Below are positions 33,172-41,554 of a DNA stretch of 64,000 nt, piece after piece. Within the stretch, counting starts at the first letter, position 1. Each line of letters starts with the position of its first letter. Where the stretch lies: NCBI RefSeq assembly GCF_003814875.1, contig NZ_RKQF01000001.1, forward strand, positions 5,704,001 through 5,768,000. Direction: 5' to 3'. This DNA comes from Streptomyces sp. Ag109_O5-1 (GTDB lineage Bacteria > Actinomycetota > Actinomycetes > Streptomycetales > Streptomycetaceae). Made by a program: the position numbers and the translations under genes. The notes beneath the pieces were generated by a model. That model saw nothing but the letters and a program-made list of their open reading frames with translations. It had not been told where the DNA came from and ran no database searches.

Positions 33172-34637
33172 GGCCGGCCCTCCGCCTCGATCGGTGGTGT
33201 CGTCACGTTCCCGTGCCGGCGGCACTCCGGGCGTACGCAGCCCGGTGCCGGTCTGCGGACCAGGGCGAAGGCCAGGGCCGCGCCCACCACCAGCACCCCG
33301 GCGCAGATCGGCATCGCCCTGCGGAACGCCGCGTCGAAGGCGGCGGCCGAGCGGTAGGCCTCCGGGCCCATTCCCGCGAGCAGTGGCAGTCCCGCCACCG
33401 CGATGAGGCTGGCCGCGCGGGCCGCCGCGTTGTTGATACCGCTGGCGATGCCTGCCCGTGCCGTGTCCACGGAGGCGAGGACCGAGGCGGTGAGTGGAGC
33501 CACCAGGGTGACCATGCCGACGCCCATGACCAGGACCGCCGGGAGGACGTCCGTCAGGTAGTTCGCGTGCTCGCCCACCCGCAGCATCAACAGCATCGCC
33601 GCCGCGCAGAGCAGCGGGCCGACGGTGAGGGGGATGCGGGGACCGATGGTGTCGGCGAGGGCGCCCGAGCGGGCCGAGAACAGGAGCATCAGGGCGGTGG
33701 TGGGGAGCAGGGCCGTGCCGGCGGCGAGCGCCGAGTAGCCCGCCACCACCTGGAGTTGCAGCGCGGTGAGGAAGAAGTAGCCGCCGAACGCGCCGTACAC
33801 GCACAGGGTGACGATGTTCAGTGCCGTGAACTGGCGGGAGGCGAAGATGTCCAGCGGGAGCATCGGGTCCGGGCGGTGCTTCTCGACGTACACGAAGGCC
33901 ACCCCGGCCGCGACGCCCGCCACGGCGAGCAGCGCCAGGGTCCCGGCCTCGATCAGCGCGTACGTCACCAGGCCCAGCGCCAGCGCGCCCAGCACCGCGC
34001 CGAGGACGTCGAAGCGGCCGTGGGCGCGTTCTCCCCCACTCTCCGAGCGGGAGGTGCCCCCAGAGGACTCCGGGACATGGCGCAGGGCGACCGGGACGCA
34101 GACCAGGGCCAGCGGGACGTTGAGGAGGAACACCCAGCGCCAGCCCGGGCCGTCCACCAGCCAGCCGCCCAGGAACGGGCCGACGGCCGCGCCGATACCG
34201 CCGAAGCCGGACCAGAGACCGACCGCGCGGGCCCGGTCGTCGGGGTGGAAGGAGGCCTGGATCAGGGCCAGGGAGCCCGGGGTGAGAAGCGCGCCGCCGA
34301 TGCCCTGGAGGGCGCGGGCGCCGATCAGCACGGCGTCCGTCGGGGCCAGGCCGCACAGCAGGGACGCGGCCGCGAACCAGACGACACCCGTGACGAAGAC
34401 CTTCCGGCGGCCGTACTGGTCGCCGAGCGAACCGCCCAGCAGGATCAGGCCGGCCAGCGTCAGCATGTACGCGTTGACCGTCCACTGGAGGGCGGACAGG
34501 CTCGCGTTCAGGTCCTCCCCGATGCGGGGCAGGGCGACGTTGACGACGGTCGAGTCCAGCATCGCCATGCTGGAACCGAGGACGGTGGTGAGCAGGATCC
34601 ACTTGCCCTGGGACGAGGCCAGCCGGACATCGGGCAT
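33168..34637 (-). CDS. MFS exporter, 14-helix DHA2 type, with in-frame repeat insertion
   Basis: 489 residues with about 14 helices. It starts LTTVLGSSMAMLDSTVVNVALPRIG, the DHA2 entry motif, then GGSLGDQYGRRKVFVTG (motif A) and GARALQGIGGALLTPGSLALI (motif C-like). It is a drug/proton antiporter by family. The central cytoplasmic loop contains SSGGTSRSESGGERAH (about residues 190-206), which is the translation of a dispersed palindromic element (34031-34063) inserted in frame without breaking the gene. Substrate unknown. Confidence 0.93.
   Translation of the reverse strand: MPDVRLASSQGKWILLTTVLGSSMAMLDSTVVNVALPRIGEDLNASLSALQWTVNAYMLTLAGLILLGGSLGDQYGRRKVFVTGVVWFAAASLLCGLAPTDAVLIGARALQGIGGALLTPGSLALIQASFHPDDRARAVGLWSGFGGIGAAVGPFLGGWLVDGPGWRWVFLLNVPLALVCVPVALRHVPESSGGTSRSESGGERAHGRFDVLGAVLGALALGLVTYALIEAGTLALLAVAGVAAGVAFVYVEKHRPDPMLPLDIFASRQFTALNIVTLCVYGAFGGYFFLTALQLQVVAGYSALAAGTALLPTTALMLLFSARSGALADTIGPRIPLTVGPLLCAAAMLLMLRVGEHANYLTDVLPAVLVMGVGMVTLVAPLTASVLASVDTARAGIASGINNAAARAASLIAVAGLPLLAGMGPEAYRSAAAFDAAFRRAMPICAGVLVVGAALAFALVRRPAPGCVRPECRRHGNVTTPPIEAEGRP
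34031..34063. repeat. Dispersed CTCCCCCAG-type palindromic element inside a coding region
   Basis: CTCCCCCACTCTCCGAGCGG then GAGGTGCCCCCAG; same family as the intergenic copies at 22347, 37328 and 37441. Located in the loop-encoding part of the MFS gene, with length compatible with the reading frame. Confidence 0.75.
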
Positions 34638-34725
34638 GGTCCAGGTATACAGCGGACCCGGCGCTGTCGACAGACGAAGACAGACGCCGGGTCCGGACCG
34701 TAATACGGATTACTCGTAATGCGGC

Positions 34726-35748
34726 TTACTTGATCTTGTTGCCCGCCGAGCGCAGGTTCTGCGTGGCCTCGACGACGCGCGCGGCCATGCCCGCCTCGGC
34801 CAGCTTGCCCCAGGTGCGCGGGTCGTAGGTCTTCTTGGAGCCGACCTCGCCGTCGACCTTCAGGACGCCGTCGTAGTTCCTGAACATGTGGTCGGCGACC
34901 GGACGGGTGAAGGCGTACTGGGTGTCCGTGTCGAGGTTCATCTTCACGACGCCGTTCTCCAGCGCGGTGCGGATCTCCTGCTCGGTGGAGCCGGAGCCGC
35001 CGTGGAAGACGAAGTCGAACGGGGACTGCTTGCCGAACTTGGCGGCGACGCCGTCGCTCAGCTCCTTCAGCAGGTCGGGGCGGAGCACCACGTTGCCCGG
35101 CTTGTACACGCCGTGCACGTTGCCGAAGGAGGCGGCGAGCAGGTAGCGGCCCTTCTCGCCCAGGCCCAGGGCCTCGGCGGTACGGATCGCGTCGTCGACC
35201 GTCGTGTACAGGGAGTCGTTGATCTCGTGGGAGACGCCGTCCTCCTCGCCACCGGTCGGGGTGATCTCGACCTCGAGGATGATGTTGGCGCGGCGGGCCT
35301 GCTCCAGGAGCTCCTGGGCGATGGCCAGGTTGTCGGCGAGGGTCTCGGCGGAGCCGTCCCACATGTGCGACTGGAAGAGCGGGTTGCGGCCGTTCTTCAC
35401 ACGCTCCTCGGAGATCGCGAGCAGCGGACGTACGTACCCGTCGAGCTTGTCCTTCGGGCAGTGGTCCGTGTGCAGCGCGATGTTGACCGGGTACTTCTCG
35501 GCGACGATGTGCGCGAACTCGGCGAGCGCGACCGAACCGGTGACCATGTCCTTCTTGTACTGGCCGCCCAGGAACTCGGCGCCGCCGGTCGAGATCTGGA
35601 CGATGCCGTCGCTCTCCGCCTCCGCGAAGCCGCGCAGCGCCGCGTGCAGGGTCTGGGTCGAGGTGACGTTGATGGCCGGGTAGGCGAACTTGCCTGCCTT
35701 CGCCCGGTCGAGCATCTCGTTGTAGACCTCGGGGGTTGCGATGGGCAT
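34726..35748 (-). CDS. fbaA: Class II fructose-1,6-bisphosphate aldolase
   Basis: 340 residues, zinc-dependent. It cleaves fructose 1,6-bisphosphate to dihydroxyacetone phosphate and glyceraldehyde 3-phosphate in glycolysis and the reverse in gluconeogenesis. Seen: zinc/phosphate residues in ALHTDHCPKDKLDGYV, EVEITPTGGEEDGVSHE, LAASFGNVHGVYKPGNV and the phosphate loop VFHGGSGSTEQEI. The ATG at 35748 has GGAGCGG upstream. Core gene; it marks the return to conserved order after the accessory segment. Confidence 0.97.
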   Translation of the reverse strand: MPIATPEVYNEMLDRAKAGKFAYPAINVTSTQTLHAALRGFAEAESDGIVQISTGGAEFLGGQYKKDMVTGSVALAEFAHIVAEKYPVNIALHTDHCPKDKLDGYVRPLLAISEERVKNGRNPLFQSHMWDGSAETLADNLAIAQELLEQARRANIILEVEITPTGGEEDGVSHEINDSLYTTVDDAIRTAEALGLGEKGRYLLAASFGNVHGVYKPGNVVLRPDLLKELSDGVAAKFGKQSPFDFVFHGGSGSTEQEIRTALENGVVKMNLDTDTQYAFTRPVADHMFRNYDGVLKVDGEVGSKKTYDPRTWGKLAEAGMAARVVEATQNLRSAGNKIK

Positions 35749-35909
35749 CTGTCCGCTCCTTGAGTGTGCGGGTCGGCGTACTGCTGTTTTCTTACGGCCC
35801 TGACCTAGACCTATGGATGCGACGTCATCGTCGTCCCCATCTTTCCAGACCTGAACCGATGCTCCACGCACCGGTCAAATCCGGGTCAATCCCACCCGTC
35901 AACCGGGCG

Positions 35910-36458
35910 TCAGTCCAGCCCCAGTTCATCCTTCGAGAAGGCGAACACATACGGCACGCCGGCCTGCTCCGCGATCGCCTCGGCCGCGCCCGTCGCCCGG
36001 TCCACGATCGTCGCGACGGCGACGACCTCGGCGCCGGCCTCGCGCAGCGCCTCCACCGCGGTCAGCACGGAGCCGCCGGTGGTGGAGGTGTCCTCGACGG
36101 CGAGGACGCGACGGCCCTTGACCTCCGCGCCCTCGATACGGCGCTGGAGGCCGTGCGCCTTGCCCGCCTTGCGCACCACGAAGGCATCCAGCGTCTTTCC
36201 GCGCGCGTGGGAGGCGTGCAGCATCGCGGTGGCCACCGGGTCAGCGCCCAGGGTGAGCCCGCCGACAGCCTCGAAGTCCAGCTCGGCGGTCAGGTCGAGC
36301 ATGACCTGACCGACCAGCGGGGCAGCCTGGCCGTCCAGCGTGATCCGGCGAAGGTCGATGTAGTAGTCGGCTTCCTTGCCCGACGACAGGGTCACCTTGC
36401 CGTGCACCACGGCCTTGTCCTTGATCTGTTGCAGCAGCTCAGCACGTACGTCGCTCAT
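35910..36458 (-). CDS. pyrE: Orotate phosphoribosyltransferase
   Basis: 182 residues. It converts orotate and PRPP to orotidine 5'-monophosphate in pyrimidine synthesis. The PRPP-binding motif is VLAVEDTSTTGGSVLTAVEAL (VEDTSTTGGS), with the mobile-loop region KAGKAHGLQRRIEGAEVKG and the N-terminal HGKVTLSSGKEADYYIDLR. It is 10 bp downstream of the aldose epimerase, which suggests co-transcription. Confidence 0.97.
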   Translation of the reverse strand: MSDVRAELLQQIKDKAVVHGKVTLSSGKEADYYIDLRRITLDGQAAPLVGQVMLDLTAELDFEAVGGLTLGADPVATAMLHASHARGKTLDAFVVRKAGKAHGLQRRIEGAEVKGRRVLAVEDTSTTGGSVLTAVEALREAGAEVVAVATIVDRATGAAEAIAEQAGVPYVFAFSKDELGLD

Positions 36459-36468
36459 GCCGACCAGC

Positions 36469-37257
36469 TTAGAGGCGGCGCCAGGTCCAGGTGGTGGTGG
36501 CTTCGAGGGGCTCGATGGGCGTGACGAGCCGGGGCAGTGTGTTCAGCCCGTTGGGCGGGCCGGTCTGCGGCTCCACGCAGACGGCCTCCGCCTGCTCGTC
36601 GTAGACCACGACCCACTGCTCGCGGCTGGTGACCTTCAGCTCCAGCTGCTCCGGCCAGGTGAGGGTGACGTCGACTCCGTCGGGCATGCCGAAGCAGTCG
36701 TCCCAGGGGCCGGGCTTGGGGTCGATGCGGTTGCCGGTGGGCAGGTGGTCGTCGCCGCGCTCCTCCTGCCAGGCGGGGTCGAAGGCGACCTGGACGTCCT
36801 GGCCGCCGAGGTTGCGGTTGAACCACGGGTGCCAGCCGATCTGCGCCGGGAAGGAGTTGTCGTACGCCTCCACGCTCATCGTCAGCGTCAACGAGTCCTC
36901 GGCGAGCTGCACGACGTGGGTGACGCGGCCGGGGTGCGGCCAGGGGTCGCCGAGTTCGCACGTGATCACGGCCTCGCTCGCCGAGACGCGCGCGGTGCGC
37001 CAGGCGCCGTCGCGGGCGGTGCCATGGATGGCGTGCGGCGGGGAGTTGAGGGGCATCTGGACGACGGTGGCACCGTCGCGGAAGCGGCCGTCCCGGATCC
37101 GGCCGCACCAGGGAACCATCGGGAAGCAGCCGAACCGGTCACCTTGCCGGAGCAGTTCGAGGGATCCGACCTCGAGTCCGGCGATCCGGCCGCCGTTGCC
37201 GGGGTGCAGGTGGAGGGTCGCGTCGCCTGCGGTCAGCGTGATGTCTGCGTTACTCAC
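36469..37257 (-). CDS. Aldose 1-epimerase (galactose mutarotase-like)
   Basis: 262 residues, beta-sandwich. Signature features: GRIAGLEVGSLELL, PMVPWCGRIRDGRF, HAIHGTARDGAW (catalytic His) and IGWHPWFNR (second His), with Glu near AVCVEPQTGPPNGLN. It interconverts alpha and beta anomers of hexoses. It shares a transcript with pyrE. Two palindromic repeat copies lie in the 270-bp region upstream. Confidence 0.93.
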   Translation of the reverse strand: MSNADITLTAGDATLHLHPGNGGRIAGLEVGSLELLRQGDRFGCFPMVPWCGRIRDGRFRDGATVVQMPLNSPPHAIHGTARDGAWRTARVSASEAVITCELGDPWPHPGRVTHVVQLAEDSLTLTMSVEAYDNSFPAQIGWHPWFNRNLGGQDVQVAFDPAWQEERGDDHLPTGNRIDPKPGPWDDCFGMPDGVDVTLTWPEQLELKVTSREQWVVVYDEQAEAVCVEPQTGPPNGLNTLPRLVTPIEPLEATTTWTWRRL

Positions 37258-37327
37258 GGGATGACAGTACTGGGAGAGTGACCGCGGTACTTCGGCTGCG
37301 GGTGAGTGGGGGCTGATCGCGCAGTTC

Positions 37328-37358
37328 CTCCCCCAGCCTTCGGCCGGGGGTACCCCCA
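37328..37358. repeat. Dispersed CTCCCCCAG-type palindromic element
   Basis: CTCCCCCAGCCTTCGGCCGG then GGGTACCCCCA. One of two copies in the 37258-37528 intergenic region; it is followed by a separate GCGCCCCTGACGGGGCGC hairpin at about 37359-37376. Confidence 0.8.
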
Positions 37359-37440
37359 GCGCCCCTGACGGGGCGCTGCAGCCGCGGCGCCTTGCGAGCC
37401 ACCGTAGCTGCGGGCATGCGTGCCGCTAGGGACGGCACGG

Positions 37441-37475
37441 GTGGGCTGGGGGTCCCCCCTCTGGGGGAGGCACCC
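37441..37475. repeat. Dispersed CTCCCCCAG-type palindromic element, opposite orientation
   Basis: GCTGGGGGTCCCCCC then TCTGGGGGAG; the inverse orientation of the copy at 37328. The pair could form a larger cruciform across 37328-37475. Confidence 0.75.
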
Positions 37476-37528
37476 GGCAAGCGCCGGTAGGCGAAACCCC
37501 CGCCTTCAGCCCCACCGGCCCGCACACA

Positions 37529-38269
37529 TCACCGCCGTTTGCGCAACGCCCTCGTCACCACGATCGCCGATGCCAATGCCAACGCCACCGCCGGTGCCGC
37601 CCAGCGCAGGGCCGATGCCGCCGCGACCGTCTGGGGGGCCGGGACCGGGGCGTAGCGGCCGCGAGGGGGCGCGTGGTCGACCTCCTCCGCGCTGCGGCCG
37701 ATCATCGTGCGGCGGGCGTGGGCCGCCTCGGCAAAGATCTCGGGGAGCGGTTCCTCCTCCGGTTCGGGCGCCAGGGACGGTGGCGGGACCTCCGTCTCGA
37801 AGACCGACGCCGGTTCGTCCGGGGCCGTCTCCGGCATCTCCTCCGGTGTCTCCTCCGCCAGCGCCTCCACGAAGCGGTTCAGCAGCCTCGTCGCCGCCGA
37901 CGCCACCGCCTCCACCGGAAGTTCCGCGACCCGCCCGCCGGCGGAGGCCGTACCGGTCACCGTGACCGTGCAGCCGCCCTCGTCGGTGTCGGCGAGGCGG
38001 ACGGCGAGCGCCAGCTTGACCGTGCCGGTGCCGCGCGCCTCGGTCGCGTCGCCGTCGACCTCGTACGTACCATTGTCACGGGCGGTGACGCGCAGGGAGC
38101 CCCGGTAGGTGATGGAGTGGCTGCCGATACGGACCTTGAGGCGGCCGGTGCCGGGGTCGGCGCCCGCGTCCTGCTGGAGGCCGGGAACCGCCCGGGCGAC
38201 CCGCGCGGGGTCGGCCAGCGCCTGCCTGAGCCGCGCGCTCGGGGCGGGGACGTACACCTGGTGCTCCAT
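37529..38269 (-). CDS. SRPBCC/CoxG-like protein with C-terminal membrane anchor
   Basis: 246 residues. The N-terminal ~145 residues form a SRPBCC (START-like) domain of the CoxG type: HQVYVPAPSARLRQALADPARVARAVPGLQ, LKVRIGSHSITYRGSLRV, TVTVTGTASAGGRVAELPVEAVASAATRLLNRFVEAL. An acidic, Pro-rich linker and a final helix ALRWAAPAVALALASAIVV end in ALRKRR. CoxG-type proteins help carbon monoxide dehydrogenase assemble or attach to the membrane, but no cox genes are near. Role unknown here. Confidence 0.87.
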   Translation of the reverse strand: MEHQVYVPAPSARLRQALADPARVARAVPGLQQDAGADPGTGRLKVRIGSHSITYRGSLRVTARDNGTYEVDGDATEARGTGTVKLALAVRLADTDEGGCTVTVTGTASAGGRVAELPVEAVASAATRLLNRFVEALAEETPEEMPETAPDEPASVFETEVPPPSLAPEPEEEPLPEIFAEAAHARRTMIGRSAEEVDHAPPRGRYAPVPAPQTVAAASALRWAAPAVALALASAIVVTRALRKRR

Positions 38270-38310
38270 GCCGGATGAGCCTACCCACGAGTCGGTCCGT
38301 CACACCCTCC

Positions 38311-39945
38311 TCAGTAGCGCGGATGCACCAACGTGGACGGCGGCAGCCCGGCCGCCGGCACCTCCAGCTCGTCCCACTCCAACGCCCGCCCGGTCAGCGT
38401 CCGCAGCCGCGGCCCGTCCGCCGCCAGCCACAGGGGCGGCCGGCCGGGGCCCGCGGTCGCCAGGACGAAGCCCCAGTCGTGCGGGGCTCTGGACTCGCCG
38501 GCCGCGCGGTCGGGGCCGGGGGCGAAGCCGACGTCGTGGCCGAGGACCCGGTAGGCGGTCGTGGCCAGACCGGCGGCGCGCATGGTGGCCGCGACCGTCC
38601 AGAAGGCACGGGGGCGGGCCTTCACCGGGCCGGCGTGCACGACCAGCCGGCCGCCGGGGGCGAGGACACGGCGGGCCAGGCCGTAGAACTCCTGGGAGTA
38701 CAGCTTGGTGCTGGCCGTGATGCCGGGGTCGGGCAGATCGGCGATGACGACGTCGTACGCGGCGCGCGGCGCCGTCCGGCGCAGCCAGCAGAAGGCGTCG
38801 GCGGTGTGCACATGGACGCGGGTGCTGTCGTAGACGTGGCCGTTGAGTGCGGCGAGGGCGGGGTCGTGGCGGGCGAGGCGGACCAGGCCCGCGTCGAGTT
38901 CCACGAGGTCGACCCGGTCGACGCCGGGCTCGCGGAGCACCTCGCGCGCGGCCATGCCGTCGCCGCCGCCGAGGATGAGCACGCGCGCGTGCGGGCCGCT
39001 CATCGCGGGGTGGACGAGGGCTTCGTGGTAGCGGCGTTCGTCGCGGCCGCCGACCCGGAGCCGGCCGTCGAGGAAGAGGTCGAGGGGGCGGCCGCGGGTG
39101 CCGCCGGTGAGGACGATCTCCTGGACGTCTGTCTGGAGGGCGACCCGGACGTCGTCGCCGTAGACCGCGTGCCGGGCGGCCCGTTCGAAGTCGTCGACGA
39201 GGGCGGCGGCGGAGGCGAGCAGGCCGAGGACGGTGACGTTGACGACGAGGAGGGTCCAGCGGGCCCGCCGGGAGAGGTCGCGACGGAACAGGCCGAGGAC
39301 CAGGGCGCCCCCGGCCACCACGTTGACGGTGCCGGTGAGCAGGGTGCCGGTCAGCTGGCCCAGGACCGGCAGCAGCAGGAAGGGGAAGGCCAGGCCGCCG
39401 ACGAGCGCGCCGACGTAGTCCGCCGCGAACAGGTCGGCCACCGCGCCGCCCGCGTCCTGGCGGCGGATGCGCTGGATGAGCTCCATCAGCAGCGGCACCT
39501 CGGCGCCGATGAGCAGGCCGATGGCGAGCGAGAAGGCGACCAGGAGGCAGCGCGGGCCGGCCGCCCACAGGCCGCCCCAGTCGCCGGTCCAGGCGAAGAC
39601 GGCGTACAGGGCCATCGCGCTGCAGCCGCCGACCAGCGCCAACGCGGCCTCCACCGCGCCGAATCCGACCGCCGCATGCCAGCGCAGCCGCTTCGCGCCG
39701 AGCGAGCCGACGCCCATCGCGAAGACCATGACGGACAGCACCACGGAGGCCTGGGTGACCGAGTCGCCGATCAAGTACGAGGCGAGGGCGACGAGTTCGA
39801 GTTCGTACACCAGGCCGCAGGCCGCGCAGACGAAGACGCACGCGAGGACCAGGAACCGTCCCGTCCCCGGCCGCACAGGAAGCGGCGCGGGGGCGCCCCA
39901 GGGCGGCGGTGTGCCGGGACGGGCGGGTGCGTGCGGATCGATCAC
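38311..39945 (-). CDS. Membrane-bound spermidine synthase-like aminopropyltransferase
   Basis: 544 residues from a GTG at 39945. The N-terminal half has about seven transmembrane helices (residues 27-235). The C-terminal half is a SpeE-type Rossmann domain with the dcSAM-binding motif LILGGGDGMAAREVLRE, VDLVELDAGLV and the catalytic region YDVVIADLPDPG. Such membrane-fused versions are common in actinobacteria. Whether the product is spermidine, another polyamine or a methylation/aminopropylation of something else is not known. Confidence 0.9.
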   Translation of the reverse strand: MIDPHAPARPGTPPPWGAPAPLPVRPGTGRFLVLACVFVCAACGLVYELELVALASYLIGDSVTQASVVLSVMVFAMGVGSLGAKRLRWHAAVGFGAVEAALALVGGCSAMALYAVFAWTGDWGGLWAAGPRCLLVAFSLAIGLLIGAEVPLLMELIQRIRRQDAGGAVADLFAADYVGALVGGLAFPFLLLPVLGQLTGTLLTGTVNVVAGGALVLGLFRRDLSRRARWTLLVVNVTVLGLLASAAALVDDFERAARHAVYGDDVRVALQTDVQEIVLTGGTRGRPLDLFLDGRLRVGGRDERRYHEALVHPAMSGPHARVLILGGGDGMAAREVLREPGVDRVDLVELDAGLVRLARHDPALAALNGHVYDSTRVHVHTADAFCWLRRTAPRAAYDVVIADLPDPGITASTKLYSQEFYGLARRVLAPGGRLVVHAGPVKARPRAFWTVAATMRAAGLATTAYRVLGHDVGFAPGPDRAAGESRAPHDWGFVLATAGPGRPPLWLAADGPRLRTLTGRALEWDELEVPAAGLPPSTLVHPRY

Positions 39946-40024
39946 TCTGCGACGTTACGTCACTCAGTCGGTACGCTTCGTCACCCACACGTGTGGATCT
40001 GGACCGCCTCGACGGGCCCGGGGT

Positions 40025-40582
40025 TTATGTCGTCCGGTTGCCGTCCGGTTGTCGTCCGGCCATGGACCGGCGTACCGGGACCCGTACGCCCACCCTGGTC
40101 CGTGTGGCCACCAACTGCCCGTCCTGCGGGTACGCGTGCCAGGTCCGCCAGTGCACCTGACCCTCGTGCCGCTGGGCCAGCATCGCCGTGAACGCGTGCG
40201 GGATGCCCGGGAAGACACCGGCGAGACCGTGCGGATGCTCGGCGACCAGGGCGAGCAACTCCTGGGCGCGGCCGGCGAAGGAGCCCGGCGACAGGACCTC
40301 GACGCGGGCCGCGAACTCGTACTCCCAGTCGCCGTTGCGCTTGGCGACTCCGAGCGGCAGGGGGGTGCTGGAGCCGGGGATGCACGCCACCGTCTCCGAA
40401 CAGCCGCCCCGCTCCTCCTCCAGGAGCACCTGGTGGGACGCGCCGAGCAGTCTCAACTGCAGCTTCGCCCCGGTCAGTTCCAGGTCGAGGGTGGCCAGGG
40501 CGGGCAACGGCTCGCGCCCGAGGGCCCAGGCGAGGTCAGCCGCGCGCGTATCGGTGTAGGAGGTGTGAAGGGTCGTGAGCAT
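40025..40582 (-). CDS. DUF2617 family protein
   Basis: 185 residues, soluble. It begins MLTTLHTSYTDTRAADLAWAL; the conserved LLGASHQVLLEE, ETVACIPGS and FPGIPHAFTAMLA, with a Trp-containing TWHAYPQDGQLVATRT, fit DUF2617. Function unknown. It lies downstream-adjacent to the spermidine synthase in the direction of transcription and may share its transcript. Confidence 0.87.
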   Translation of the reverse strand: MLTTLHTSYTDTRAADLAWALGREPLPALATLDLELTGAKLQLRLLGASHQVLLEEERGGCSETVACIPGSSTPLPLGVAKRNGDWEYEFAARVEVLSPGSFAGRAQELLALVAEHPHGLAGVFPGIPHAFTAMLAQRHEGQVHWRTWHAYPQDGQLVATRTRVGVRVPVRRSMAGRQPDGNRTT

Positions 40583-40928
40583 GGATCGGCTCCGCTAACA
40601 CGCAAAGGGGAGAGTGTGGTCCGGCGCGCCTCGGTCGACACCGGGAGATCGGCCCGGCCGGCCCAGCCGGGGAAAGGTGTCGTCAGGACGTCCGAGGCTT
40701 TGGCGATTTAGAGGGAATCATGAACGGTGGTGCCGCCACAGCGTTTTTACCCAACTTCGTGGGGTTTCCATCCCTCAGAGGGCTCCACAGCTCAACTGTT
40801 CAACCACACCGTGCGCCGTACTCCGCCCGGCGTGCGCCGGGGCGCCGGGCCGGAGAGCTCCCCCGCTCTCCGCCCAGCGCCCCGGTCCCCCTTCCCCCTG
40901 TCTCCCCCTGCCCCCGGGTCCCTCGGGT
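40583..40928. other. Intergenic region between DUF2617 and the Gly/Cys protein, with a G-quadruplex motif
   Basis: 346 bp without a credible gene. The left part (to about 40720) is the promoter side of DUF2617. The right part is C-rich on the plus strand: four runs of five C at 40887-40891, 40894-40898, 40904-40908 and 40911-40915, loops 2, 5 and 2. On the transcribed (minus) strand of the next gene these are four G5 tracts 14 nt after the stop codon. Confidence 0.8.
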
Positions 40929-41222
40929 TCAGTTGCCCCCGCCGCAGCCGCCGCCGCACGACGAGCCACCGCCACAGGACGAGCCACCGCAGGACGAGTG
41001 CCCGCCACCGCAGGAGTGCCCCCCATGACCTCCGTGCCCGCTGTGTCCGCCGTGCGAGGACGACGAGCCCGAGTCCCCGGTCCACCAGCTGCCGGAGCTG
41101 TCGTAGCCGGAGGACCCGCCCCGGCCGGACGCCCCCTTGACCCGTCCGCCCCTGCGGACCGCGGTCCCGACGATCACGAAACAGACGATCGCGGCCGCCG
41201 CCACGATGAAGACGATGCCCAT
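40929..41222 (-). CDS. Small membrane protein with Gly/Ser/His/Cys-rich tail
   Basis: 97 residues from the ATG at 41222 (GAAGG upstream). One N-terminal helix (MGIVFIVAAAAIVCFVIVG), then a basic stretch and a tail made of SGHGGHGGHS and repeated CGGGS/SCGG units with six Cys. The tail resembles metal-chelating or disulfide-forming low-complexity regions; orientation across the membrane is not determined. A G-quadruplex-forming sequence follows the stop. No family function known. Confidence 0.75.
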   Translation of the reverse strand: MGIVFIVAAAAIVCFVIVGTAVRRGGRVKGASGRGGSSGYDSSGSWWTGDSGSSSSHGGHSGHGGHGGHSCGGGHSSCGGSSCGGGSSCGGGCGGGN

Positions 41223-41554
41223 GGCGCCACCTTCTTTCCCTTCCCCCGCGGGCGACCCCCCGTGGGCGCCCCGGCCGCCGCGTGAGCGCGACGTGAACGG
41301 GGGATGCCCGGCCGTCTCAGCGCCCAAAGCAGAGTTGAGGAACTTCAGAGGGTTCCCTCGGGGCAGCGGCCCCTGACCTGCACGGAAGGGCAGTTCAGGG
41401 GCCGTCCTCAGATCACCGGACCGTCTGCGGGCCGAGCTCCTCCCCGGCTGTAGGTACGGGATTCAGTGTTTTCCCCGATGCCCCCGGAACTGCGGTTGGC
41501 GACGGTGGTGGCCCCGTCTGGCCACAGGCGGGCCGGCACTGATGGAGAGAGAAC
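41223..41554. other. Divergent intergenic region with a 9-bp inverted repeat
   Basis: 332 bp separating the divergent genes starting at 41222 and 41555. It contains the inverted repeat GGCCCCTGA / TCAGGGGCC (41368-41376 with 41395-41403) and a good ribosome site GGAGAGAG before 41555. No reading frame with family similarity seen. Confidence 0.6.

Noticed and set aside
37529..38269. CO dehydrogenase system suggested by the CoxG-like protein
   Set aside because: No coxL/M/S genes adjacent; SRPBCC proteins with a membrane tail are common alone.
40614..41285. Plus-strand frames across the DUF2617/Gly-Cys intergenic region
   Set aside because: Low-complexity Pro/Ser/Arg translation of C-rich DNA with no ribosome site or family pattern.
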